Below are positions 12,253 to 25,025 of a DNA stretch of 64,000 nucleotides, in pieces. Every line of letters starts with the position of its first letter. Within the stretch, counting starts at the first letter, position 1. A model generated the notes under the pieces. That model was not told the DNA's origin and made no database searches. It worked only from the letters and a program-made list of their open reading frames with translations. This stretch comes from Gossypium raimondii. Lineage: Eukaryota; Streptophyta; Magnoliopsida; Malvales; Malvaceae. The position numbers and the translations under genes are program-made. The stretch covers positions 3,021,362 through 3,085,361 of the forward strand of contig NC_068566.1 of the NCBI RefSeq assembly GCF_025698545.1, read 5' to 3'.

Positions 12253-13231
12253 AAGTGGTAATTTATGTAATAAGTTTGGAATAAACAATATATAAAAATG
12301 AAAATAGGTAATATATAAAGTAATAATATATAAATGAGTTTAAAATAAATATTGTGTAATAAAAATTTAGAACAAGTTATACACAAAACATCTTAAAAAT
12401 AAATGGTATATAAAATAGATAGTATAAAAAATTGCAATTGATAATATATGGAAAAAACATTTAAAGCAAATAATCAAACAATTTAAAATGGATGATTTAT
12501 AACACGAGTTTTAAAAATAAACAACATGTGTGACATAATATTAAAAACAAATAAAGTATATAATTAATGGAAGAAAATAAAAGAATGATAAGAATGGTTA
12601 AATGAATTAACAATATGTAAATAAGAAAGTTGATGGATAAATAAACGAATAAAAATATAAGAATAATTAATGGTTAACAATTAAATGGATAAATAAAAAA
12701 AGGTTAAAAAAACGCTTAAGTCAGCCTAACTCTCACAATATGAAGATTCAACAAAATTCCAACTCAAATGAAAGCAACTTAAAAAGAAACGAAGATGAAC
12801 GGAGAACAAAATAAGAACAAGCTACAGAAAATAAGAACGCAAGAGAGGGCGAAATTTGAGTGAATGCTCTTAAGAATTATTATTGCTCCAAACTCCAGTG
12901 TTTTACAATAAAGGGAGAGGCCTCTATTTATAGTTGAGTCTCCCCAAATCCAACGGTACAGATCAATTACATCAACGGCTAAGATTAAAGGGTATCTACA
13001 AATTAAATCTCTAAGATTACAAAATCATATCTTCTACGATTGCATATCATATCTAAGATTGCATATAATATCTAAGATTGCATATCCTTTAAGATTATGT
13101 TTCCATATGCGTCAAGCCAAGTAATGGGCCATTCCGGAAGGGCCAAATGATATAATTTTGGACTGGACTTGGACTTTGTTTTATTATTTTGAGTTTTTTT
13201 TTGTGAACCCGGGCTAAATTGGCCTATTACA
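11413..13231 (-). mobile_element. Solo LTR (family A, copy 1) with perfect 5-bp target duplication
   Basis: On the plus strand the block runs from TGTCGAAATC to CCTATTACA (TG...CA) and is flanked by CTCAC at 11,408-11,412 and at 13,232-13,236, a perfect 5-base target duplication. Only one LTR is present and no internal region, so it is a solo LTR of 1,819 bases. LTR transcription direction is the minus strand: a TATA box reading 'CAACTATAAATAGAGGCC' lies near 12,925-12,945. A TA microsatellite lies near 12,230-12,252. A second member of the family is at 45,907-48,540. Confidence 0.9.
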
Positions 13232-13236
13232 CTCAC

Positions 13237-14140
13237 CACTCACTTCTTCATCAGTACTAACTCTATTCTCATTTTCACTTACCCCTTCTTCATTTTCACC
13301 CCATTCTAAGTCTACTACTATGTGTTTTTTATGACTCTCATTCCAATCTCATTGTTTACCCTGGTCAAAAGTTACATCTCTACTCATAATGACTCTTTTA
13401 GTAATAAGATCAAATAATTTGTAACCTTTTAATACCTCACTAGCCCCCAATAGCACATAAGTAATGCTTCTATTGTCAAGTTTTTTCCTCATTGCTTTTG
13501 GAACATGGTCATGTACTATGCAGTCGAAAACTTGAAAATGTTCTACTGGTGGCTTTAATACACTCTAGGCCTCCTTTGGTGTAACGTCTTCGACCGGCAA
13601 TGTTGGACACCTATTAACGACATAGATAATCCAGTTTACTATTTCTAGCCAAAATTTTTTGGGAATACTTTTGTCAAATAACACCGATCGGACCATGTTC
13701 ATGATGGTTTTATTATTTTGTTTAGCTATGTTGTTCTGTTGTGATGTACCAGCGATGGTCAATTACCTCTTTACTCCATTTTTATTCACAAAAATCATTA
13801 AACTCATTTTAATTAAATTCACCTCATTTATCAATGTGTAGACACTTGATAAATAATCTTGTTTATTTCTCAACCATGTTCTTAAAGCATTTAAAAGTAT
13901 TAAAAGCCTTTGACTTCTCTACCAAAAAAATACACCCAAGCTTTTTTACTGTAATCATCAATGAATAACAAGATGTACCTCTTATTGTTATTGGAAGTAA
14001 GAGTGATTGGACCGCAAATACCCGCATGAATGAGTGCCAATTTTTGAGTTGCTCTTCAATTACTTTTATTTGGGGTGGGATCACGCCATTGTTTTCTATT
14101 GATACAATCAGTACATGTCACCTTTAAGGTGGTGAGTTGA
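13237..14140 (-). pseudogene. Copia integrase fragment
   Basis: Minus-strand pieces give integrase core phrases: 'SNNNKRYILLFIDDYSKKAW' near 13,920-13,995, 'KSKAFNTFKCFKNMVEK', and 'SVLFDKSIPKKFWLE' with 'NWIIYVVNRCPT' in 13,565-13,762. These are followed by 'VFDCIVHDHVPKAMRKKLD' near 13,480-13,540. Frameshifts and stops separate them. Confidence 0.8.
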
Positions 14141-15215
14141 CGTAGTCCATGTACTATGGCTTTGTTTAGCAAAGTTCTCAAGCCTTTGGAGCTTAGATGC
14201 TCATATCTTCTATGCCAAAGATAAGTCAAGTTTTCAGCTTCTGTGTGAAATCACTGATCAACTCGTGTTGGAGAAGAAGTATGTGACTGAGTTAGTGGAA
14301 TAAACATTCTATTGGTACTAATATTGGTTTGAATAATCAAACCCCTCTCTGGATGAAAAATCTTGCACATTCTATCTTTGATCAAAATAGCCAAGCCTAT
14401 TTCCTGCAACTACCCTATGCTCAAAATATTATTTCTTAATTCAGGAATACAATATATCTCAGTAACATGACTAACTCCATTTAACAATAGTTTCACACTT
14501 CCTTTTTCCCATCACATTCATCTTTGTGTTATTCTAGAGTTTCACCAAATGTCGAAATCCTTCATCAAGTTCACTGATCATATCTCGATCACCACACATG
14601 TGATTAGAAAACCCGAATCAAGGAATCGTGTATCTTCTTTTCTAACCCCATTTGGCTTCAGAGAAGCCATTAGAAGCATTTCATCTTCATCACCAAATTT
14701 TGCATAGTTTGCTTCTTTATCCTCAGGGTACTTATATTGAAAATGTCCAAGTTTATGACATTTGTAACATTCCTCTGTTGCTTTTTTGAAACTTGCTCGA
14801 CCTCTCCCTCTTCCTTTTCTATAAACACTGCAACCACGACCTCTTCCTCCATCATATGTCACTTTCAAAACCTACTCTTCTCCATGATTCCTCTGAAATT
14901 TATGTTAATGTACTATTAATGAGCTTTGTAATTCATCAATAGTGAGAGAATCACTGTATTTTGATTCCTAGATATAACAAATGACATAGTTAAACTTCTC
15001 AGTTAAAGAGCGTAGAATTTTTTCGACCACTTTAGCATCCTGCATATCTTCTCCATAAGTTCGCATCTTGTTTACCACTGCCATGGCCCTTGAGAAGTAC
15101 TCTGTCACTCCTTCACCATTCCTCATCTCAAGCATTTCAAATTCTTTGCGGAGAGCTTGAAGATGGGATCTCTTGACCCTTGCATTTCCTTCATATTTCT
15201 TTTTTATGGCCCAGT
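14141..15215 (-). pseudogene. Copia gag, zinc knuckle and protease fragment
   Basis: On the minus strand, the gag (UBN2-like) portion includes 'RSHLQALRKEFEMLEMRNG' and 'AVVNKMRTYGEDM'. Then comes a CCHC zinc knuckle 'CYKCHKLGHFQYKYPE' in 14,578-14,868. Next is a protease-region 'FLDSG' motif, frameshifted before the expected MCG. The pre-integrase region then has 'LLNGVSHVTEIYCIPELRNN'. Gag starts abruptly near 15,215, so the 5' end and primer site are lost. Confidence 0.8.
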
Positions 15216-15419
15216 GGGGGCTCGAATACCAAACTATTTACCGAAAATAAAAACTATTCACTCAAATCAAATTAAAGATAAGAGATAATAGTAATATAGA
15301 ATAATTCAAATACCAATATCCCTATAGAATATGAACTTATTCTAACAATAAAATCTGCAAAAGACTCCTTCCATTTTCAACAAATAGAATTTTATTTTTT
15401 TAATATTCATACATCAAAT

Positions 15420-16340
15420 TATTCGCCGTGGTTGCTTTCCTTGATTGTGTCTTCAAGGACAAATCCCACCCAAGTTCCATCACTATCGACTCTTGACTAA
15501 GCCTAATTGGGCAAAAATTATCATTATGACTTAAGTGCCCACACAAGAATCAAAATAGAGTTAATCTCTCATACGTAAAATTCACATAAGTGAACTTTAA
15601 TGGTGAAATTATAATTTCCTTTCTTCGCTTCAAAGGCCTCCCAATATCCACTTGGACCCGTATACGTATATAATTCTTCAATCCCCTTCTTAATTGTTTC
15701 TTACCATATTCCAAGATTTGCCTATAAAATTCCTCAATTGTACTGCCCCACTTTCCAAAAAAACCCCCGAGTGAAGGTTATGGACTTGAATCCAAAAAGG
15801 CGAAAAAAATTAGAGCGACCTACATCGGATCCTCATTTTCCCCCACTCGATAAACGACCAGAAGATGATTATTGAAAGTCCATGGAGTCCCATTAATCAC
15901 CCGTTCAATGTCAATCTCATGATAAAATTTGAAAAGATATCTCCTTTCTCTTAGATCTGAGATCTGGACTCCCCCTAAAGGGTGCCACAAATTTGCCATT
16001 ATATTTTTGATGACTGAAAAATGAACCATATTAGCCGTAAGAAAACAACCCACCAAACATAACTCATATGTCACTGTCTGGGATCCAACATCAATCCGCA
16101 ATGAGAGCACCTCCTCTTTTCCATCATCAATATTCAAACCTGCCATCTCCTCCTCCATAGCCATAATATTCTCAAATAAAACCCCTACCTGCCCAATAGC
16201 TATACCCAAAATGAGAGAAAACAAAAATTGCAAAAAAACTAAAAAAACCAAATAGAATAGAAACGTGCTACCTTGAGCAAACACACAGCCTGCTAAATAG
16301 AGCAGACTCACAACGTGAAAATGTTTATTCATGTGCTTGA
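15420..16340 (-). pseudogene. LINE ORF1 relic (DUF4283 plus zinc-knuckle type)
   Basis: The open piece at 15,820-16,332 contains 'MEEEMAGLNIDDGKEE' (the likely real ORF1 start, near 16,160) followed by 'IMANLWHPLGGVQISDLRER' and 'NGTPWTFNNHLLVV', typical of plant L1-type ORF1 proteins with a DUF4283 domain. After a stop, further minus-strand frames give 'YIRIRVQVDIGRPLKRRK' and a decayed knuckle 'FLCGHLSHNDNFCP'. Homology ends near 15,420, so the rest of the element is missing. Confidence 0.75.
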
Positions 16341-16857
16341 TTTTTTGTTAAAGTTTAAATTAAAAAATTTCAACCACAAAAATCAACTAATCAGTGCCAC
16401 AAATGAATGGAACACGTCACTGAATCAATTCAGTGGTAATGGCTACGTCTATTAATTCATTTTTTTTTATATTTTAAAAACTATTGTTATTTATACACAA
16501 ATGATAAGATAGTCCTCACTGCCAATCTTTTTAAATAAACTTTAGAATTTAAATATTATAGATATAAAACACAGTTTTGACTTTTGAGAGCTTTTTATTC
16601 ATCTTTTCTTAATTTCAAATTTCATCAAGATTTAATACGACTTTCACACATATCAAAAGTAAGGTAGTCGTTGGATTCCTTACTTAATGCACGGTTGGCA
16701 GTCTTTTTCTTTAATCCAAATCTATTAAATACGTTTGATAATGAAATATAACATCTCTTTCTGTATGTTTCTTCTACGTTTAAATTAACATGCAAACTCA
16801 TTTCTCCTTCTTTTCCAACTTACGTGTAAATAAAAAAAAATTTATTATCCAATTGAG

Positions 16858-16990
16858 TTTATAGATATTGTTGTCAACGTAGTAAGACGTAGTTTCGAGT
16901 GTGTTGTAACGCATTTCCTCCTATTTATGGGTAGGAAGGGGACTATGAGTAGTCCTAATCATTATGTCAAAAGTAGCAAATATCATTAGA
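16858..16990 (+). repeat. tRNA-derived SINE-like repeat, copy 3
   Basis: On the plus strand a decayed box-B-like 'tagtttcgagtgtgtt' is followed by 'tcctcctatttatgggtagg', 'ggactatgagtagtccta' and 'tcattatgtcaaaa'. This is the same order as copies 2 and 4. The 5' part is poorly preserved. Confidence 0.5.
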
Positions 16991-16999
16991 ACTTATAAT

Positions 17000-18060
17000 G
17001 AAGTTGACTTCTATAATAATCAATTTATCTCCGTTAACAACTATAATTTTCATTTGATAATTTCTTTTTGAAAATAAAGGAAATTACTAAATTAATCTTA
17101 TTTGTAAAATGTAAAAATAAAATGGGTCTAATTATGGGTCTTGTTCTTGTATTTTTGAACTTTTGAATTTAATTTTTTACTTTTAATTTGAAAATTTGAG
17201 ATAAAATGATATGCACATAACCAGATTTAAGCTTGAACAAATCTAAACAAAATTTATATATAATACACACATTTAATGAGACTCAAATCTAAGTGGCTAA
17301 GTTGAAGTCATTGAAGTTTTGGCCGTGTTTATTGATTAGGTTAGATTTATACATGATATTAATATTAGTGTATTTTATATTTGTTTAAGCTTAATTAAAT
17401 TTAAAATATGAGTCTAAAATTTTATTCAAGCCCGTTTAAAATTGTTTTAGGCCCACTAATAAATTTTAATTTAATATGTAATATTTTAATATTTTTATTT
17501 TATTAAAATTTTAAATATAGACAACGTAACAAAAAATTAAATATATATTATAAAAGTATAAAATCAATTCAGCTTAGACTTTGAAATATATTATTTTAAA
17601 TAAAATTAATTTTACTCAAATTCTACATATTTTTATCTAAATCCTTCTATATTTCGGATGTAAGCAAAGAGAGACGGATGGAGAGACAAGAGACCATCTT
17701 CTTCTGCTATTTGCTAGCAGCCAAAATCATGGTATTGGTCGTCGTCTTCCCACTTCAAAGACAAGAAGTTGAAAGCTGTAAATTTTAAGTAAATATATAT
17801 GAAAATGCGACCCTGTTTTTAAAAAAACTTTAAATATTATGATTCAATGTTCTTCAATGCTTTAGCTTAACTCTTTAACTACCATATTAGTCGCTGGTCC
17901 CATACGTACAACACACCTCCATTCAGCACCACATATCATACTTTCTTCTACATTTATACTTCACAAAGCACCATTTCCAAAATCTACCACATTGTTGCAT
18001 AAACCTAGAACCTTCTATCTCTCTCTTCTCCTTCATTCCCAAATTTGAAAGAAAAAAAAA
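17000..18060. other. Intergenic DNA and probable SQE promoter/leader
   Basis: AT-rich sequence; about the last 100 bases before the SQE ATG are CT-rich ('tctatctctctcttctcctt') and end in an A-rich Kozak-like stretch, consistent with a 5' leader. A decayed 'gcccgtttaaaattg' type MITE-like patch lies at about 17,400-17,650. I cannot place a TATA box with confidence. Confidence 0.35.
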
Positions 18061-20972
<2,912 letters not shown>

Positions 20973-21269
20973 TGCAACCAAGATTAAAAGATTGAAACCG
21001 TTACCTCTTTGCTTTAGACCCCATGATTGATAAGTGTTATGTTGCATGTATGATGAGGACATTGTACAACTGTAAGATATGTTTTGATACCGTTCTTTCT
21101 ATGAACAGAATTCTCCCACTCTTCAATTCTCCAAATGGAACCTCTGTTAAAAATTAAATTCTCCCTATCCCTTATATAATTTATATCAAATAAAAATTAA
21201 TTTTATAATAATTATAATGCTATAATGTAAATATATTCAAAAATTAAGAAGTTTATGTATAAAATTTGG

Positions 21270-21725
21270 GGAAATAACGTATAAGGCCACTAAATTATTA
21301 GTAAGTTATAAAATAGTTATTGAACTAGTTTTCATTTAAGCTACCGGGTTGTTAAAATTGTTGTTGTATGTCTTTCTTAGTTCTCACCACCTACGCCAAT
21401 CAAAAGCTCTCTTTCCCCTGCTCAGTTTTTTTTTTTGTATGAAACAACTTTGAATGTCACGAATCTATGAACCAAAATCTAAACAACTTTCTTCTTTGAT
21501 TTTCGACACTAATTGTCAAATCAATTTGTATTTAAGGTATGTTCCACTTGTCAATGGGTATTGATCTGTTGTATCGATTGTCAAATTGATGGTTGGAACT
21601 TGCCATCCGAAACTTTAAAAAAAAAAACTTAACAGTGTAATGACTTACATAAAAACTTAACAATTAAATGACCATTTTGTAACTTTTTAAAGTTGGATGA
21701 GTAAAACATAAAAAAACACTTTTAT
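21270..21725 (-). mobile_element. Mutator-like MITE family B, copy 1
   Basis: It contains 'cttgtcaatgggtattgatc' plus flanking text that matches, in inverse orientation, the element at 30,284-30,805 ('gatcaatacccattgacaag'). Both ends carry the shared 'ccattttgtaactttttaaa' and 'taaattattagtaagtt' phrases. The terminal 'GGGTAAACTACACCC' itself has decayed. Confidence 0.55.
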
Positions 21726-22446
21726 ACAAAAAAACAAGTTGGACACTTTTTTTTTGCACATCTAAAAAGGACACAAAAATTAAATAAAACATATAATATT
21801 TACCAAACCATATAAAATATATGGTAAAAATCTCTCTAGTCTCTTTCAATTTGAAATTGAGCAAATCAAGATGATAACAAATTTAGCTTTCAATGTTTAC
21901 ACATTTTGGCCTTAATTCTAAAAAATTCAACAAATTAAACCTCAACATTTACACAAATATTGCAAGATAAATTTGTTAACTTAGGACCAAATTGATATAA
22001 TATGTTAACTTTGAAGGCTAAATTTATTATTATACTAATCAAAATCATGTACAATTGATGGAAAACAATAACATAATGATTAATTGTCCTTAGTTGCTCA
22101 CTTTCAAAATTGACATACATTAAATTGTTATTATTTTTTCCAGAGGGACTAATTTGCTTAATGTTGAAATTGAGAGGGAATGAAGAGATTTTTTACCAAA
22201 ATATATCAAGAAGCATTATCACGGAATTAACGCAAAAAATAGAGGACCAAAAATAAAAATTATAGTAGGGACTAAATCGGAAAAAAAACACATAATACAG
22301 ACTTTTTATAAAATTTGACGTTTTAAATTTCCGTTCTTCACCCTTGTGAAAATAACACTCATTTTCCGAGAAAATGCAAGAAAATGGTAACATCTGCTGA
22401 GAAAATAGGTTAAAGCTTTTCACCCTTTGCTAACAACATAAAAGCA

Positions 22447-24357
22447 ATGCGAAGATTCTCTTCCAAATCATTCTCTCTTATCCCCAAACACCGTTTTCTT
22501 TCACTTTCCTCCTATCCAAACACCCACCACTTCATTCCCAGCAACAACGACGACGGCTTCTCGACCAGTTCCAAACCCCGGTTCGGTTTAGTTACCCTTA
22601 GAACCCCACAACCCGAATTTGAACCCGAAAACGACCGACGTGTCGACGACTTTGCTTCCGATGTCGAAAAGATTTACAGAATCCTCCGAAAGTTCCACAC
22701 TCGGGCCCCAAAGTTGAACCTCGCTTTACAACAGTCCGGCGTCGTTTTTCGCCACGGTTTAACCGAACGCGTATTGAACCGGTGTGGCGACGCCGGTAAT
22801 TTGGGTTACAAGTTCTTCACTTGGGCATCGAAACAACCTGGGTATCACCCAAGCTATGAAATTTACAAAGCGATGATTAAGATTTTAGGCAAGATGAGAC
22901 AATTCGGTGCCGTTTGGGCATTACTTGAAGAAATCAGAAATGAAAATCCCCATTTCATTACGGCTGAATTGTTTGTTGTTTTGATAAGAAGGTTTGCTTC
23001 TTCACGGATGGTTAAAAAAGCCATTGAAGTGTTCGATGAAATGCCTAAGTACGGTTGTCCACAAGACGAGGCCGTGTTTGGGGCATTGTTAGATGCTTTA
23101 TGTAAAAATGGGGATGTAAAAGAAGCAGCTTTAGTTTTTGAGGAAATGAAGGTGAGGTTTAAGCCGAATTTAAAAATTTTCACTTCTTTGTTATATGGTT
23201 GGTGTAAAGAAGGGAAGATTTTGGAAGCTAAACATGTGTTGATTCAAATGAAAGAAGCTGGTTTCGAGCCGGATATTGTGGTTTATAACAATTTGTTGAG
23301 TGGGTATGTTTTAGGAAACAAAATGGGGGATGCTTTTGATCTGTTGAAAGAAATGAGGAGCAAAGGGATTGACCCCAATGCATGTTCATATACCATTGTG
23401 ATTCAGGGACTTTGTAAGGCTGATAGAATGGTGGAAGCAATGAGGGTTTTTGATGAAATGGAGAAAAATGGTTGTCAAGGTGATGTTTTGGCTTATACTA
23501 CTTTGATAAGTGGGTTTTGTAAGTGGGGGAAGCTTGAGAGAGCTTATGAGCTTTTGGATAGGATGAAAACAGAAGGGCTTGTACCAAATTCGTTGACTTA
23601 TTTGCATATTATGGTGGCTCATGAGAAGAAGGAAGAGTTAGAAAAGTGTTTGGAGTTGATAGAGGAGATGAGGAAGATTGGTTGTGTTCCAGATGCTGGT
23701 ATTTATAATGTGGTTATTCGATTAGCTTGTAAGTTAGAGGAAGTTAAAGAAGCTGCTCGGGTTTGGGATGAGATGGAAAGAAGTGGATTTAGTCCTGGAG
23801 TTGATAGTTTCATTGTTATGATCCATGGTTTTATTGCACAAGGATGTTTGGTTGAGGCCTGTGAGCTTTTTAAAGAAATGGTTGGAAGAGGTCTGTTTTG
23901 TGTTCCTCAATATGGGGTTTTGAAGGATTTGTTGAATTCTTTGTTAAGGGCTGAGAAGCTTGAAATGGCTAAGGATTTATGGAGTTGTATCGTTAGTAAA
24001 GGATGTGAACTTAATGTGTCTGCATGGACAATATGGATTCATGCCCTTTTCTCGGAAGGGCTGGTGAAGGAAGCCTGTTCGTATTGTATGGAAATGATGG
24101 ATGCAGATTTAATGCCACAGCCTGATACTTTTGCAAAGCTCATGAAGGGTTTGAGGAAACTGTATAACAGGCAGATCGCAGCTGAGATAACAGAAAAGGT
24201 GAGGAAGATGGCTGCAGACAGAGAGATCACTTTTAAGATGTATAAACGGCGAGGGGAGAGAGACTTGAAAGAAAAAATAAAGGAAAAGACAGATGGTAGA
24301 AAGAGAAGGGCTCGTCGACGGCGATGGGGTCCAGCCCGTAGTAGATCTGGCATTTAA
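22447..24357 (+). CDS. P-class pentatricopeptide repeat protein (At3g49730/At5g65820 type)
   Basis: An intronless frame of 636 residues, as usual for plant PPR genes. The N-terminus is rich in Arg, Ser and hydrophobic residues ('MRRFSSKSFSLIPKHRF'), suggesting an organelle (probably mitochondrial) targeting peptide. From about residue 138 to 580 there are about 12 or 13 tandem 35-residue PPR motifs, recognisable by repeated 'Y..LI.G.CK.G....A..L..EM...G..P' patterns (for example 'YTTLISGFCKWGKLERAYEL'). There are no E, E+ or DYW extensions, so it is P class. The C-terminus is unusually basic ('KRRARRRRWGPARSRSGI'). PPR proteins bind organellar RNA in a sequence-specific way; the RNA target is not predictable by eye. 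From memory, its best relatives are the Arabidopsis PPR genes next to CGR2 and CGR3, which fits the gene order here. Confidence 0.92.
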   Translation: MRRFSSKSFSLIPKHRFLSLSSYPNTHHFIPSNNDDGFSTSSKPRFGLVTLRTPQPEFEPENDRRVDDFASDVEKIYRILRKFHTRAPKLNLALQQSGVVFRHGLTERVLNRCGDAGNLGYKFFTWASKQPGYHPSYEIYKAMIKILGKMRQFGAVWALLEEIRNENPHFITAELFVVLIRRFASSRMVKKAIEVFDEMPKYGCPQDEAVFGALLDALCKNGDVKEAALVFEEMKVRFKPNLKIFTSLLYGWCKEGKILEAKHVLIQMKEAGFEPDIVVYNNLLSGYVLGNKMGDAFDLLKEMRSKGIDPNACSYTIVIQGLCKADRMVEAMRVFDEMEKNGCQGDVLAYTTLISGFCKWGKLERAYELLDRMKTEGLVPNSLTYLHIMVAHEKKEELEKCLELIEEMRKIGCVPDAGIYNVVIRLACKLEEVKEAARVWDEMERSGFSPGVDSFIVMIHGFIAQGCLVEACELFKEMVGRGLFCVPQYGVLKDLLNSLLRAEKLEMAKDLWSCIVSKGCELNVSAWTIWIHALFSEGLVKEACSYCMEMMDADLMPQPDTFAKLMKGLRKLYNRQIAAEITEKVRKMAADREITFKMYKRRGERDLKEKIKEKTDGRKRRARRRRWGPARSRSGI

Positions 24358-25025
24358 TAACTTCATCACAAGGTGGTCATGTGCCAAGTAATGAACCTAA
24401 TAACAGAATTACTGATCAGATTGCTTTGGTATTGAGTAGAGAAATTGGGGAGCCTCTATATTCTTTAGAACCAGTCAGCTTGTTCTGCAGGTAGTCAGAA
24501 CTAGAAAGAAGTCCATGGCCACTGCTTTTCGATGCCAAGCATCATTTTTCTTGCACATTATCACTCCTTTTTAGGTGTTCCTTGTATTTATTATATCTGG
24601 CTTTCCTTCCTAAAAATACTTTTTTCATTCATGACTTGGCTGGTCTGCAATTTATTTCTAATCAGGCCTAGAATCCTTGGTTGATATGGTTGCCTATTTG
24701 GAGCATCTGAAATGCTTTGACTTTTGGTTGCCATACAACAACATTGTTGGTAGTAACTGTTTGTGAGGAAAATGATACATTTCTGATCATTAACTTTATA
24801 GTTCAACACAAGTATTCATTAAACATATCAAAATTCTCTAACTCCTGCATAACAGGTGTATATATACAACAGGTATATTAAACATGCCTTGCCAACTTTA
24901 GTAGTCATTATAAATTTATAATTGACAAACCATGATAAATAATTCAAAAATTCTTCCTGTATTCTATGCATTATCAAATCCTTCTTCTTTTCTGTAGGTT
25001 TGTGCTTCACTCTATGGAGATATCA
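24358..25025. other. Convergent 3' flanks of the PPR and DUF21/CBS genes
   Basis: The PPR gene (plus) and the DUF21/CBS gene (minus) point at each other with 668 bases between stop codons. The interval is non-coding in both directions and must hold both 3' untranslated regions. Confidence 0.5.

Larger units (their letters stand above)
8676..15215 (-). mobile_element. Dead Ty1/copia retrotransposon split by two nested LTRs
   Basis: Read on the minus strand, the order is gag, zinc knuckle, protease, integrase, reverse transcriptase, RNase H start. This is the copia order. The coding parts lie at 13,237-15,215, 11,170-11,407 and 8,676-9,575, separated by younger LTR insertions at 11,413-13,231 and 9,581-11,169. 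Both outer ends are truncated and no LTRs belonging to this element were found. Many stops and frameshifts make it non-functional. Confidence 0.85.

Noticed and set aside
15215-15420. Possible copia 5' LTR next to gag
   Set aside because: No TG...CA pair, no primer site and no second LTR found.
22863-24387. Minus-strand frames opposite the PPR gene
   Set aside because: Shadows of PPR coding sequence, no independent domains.
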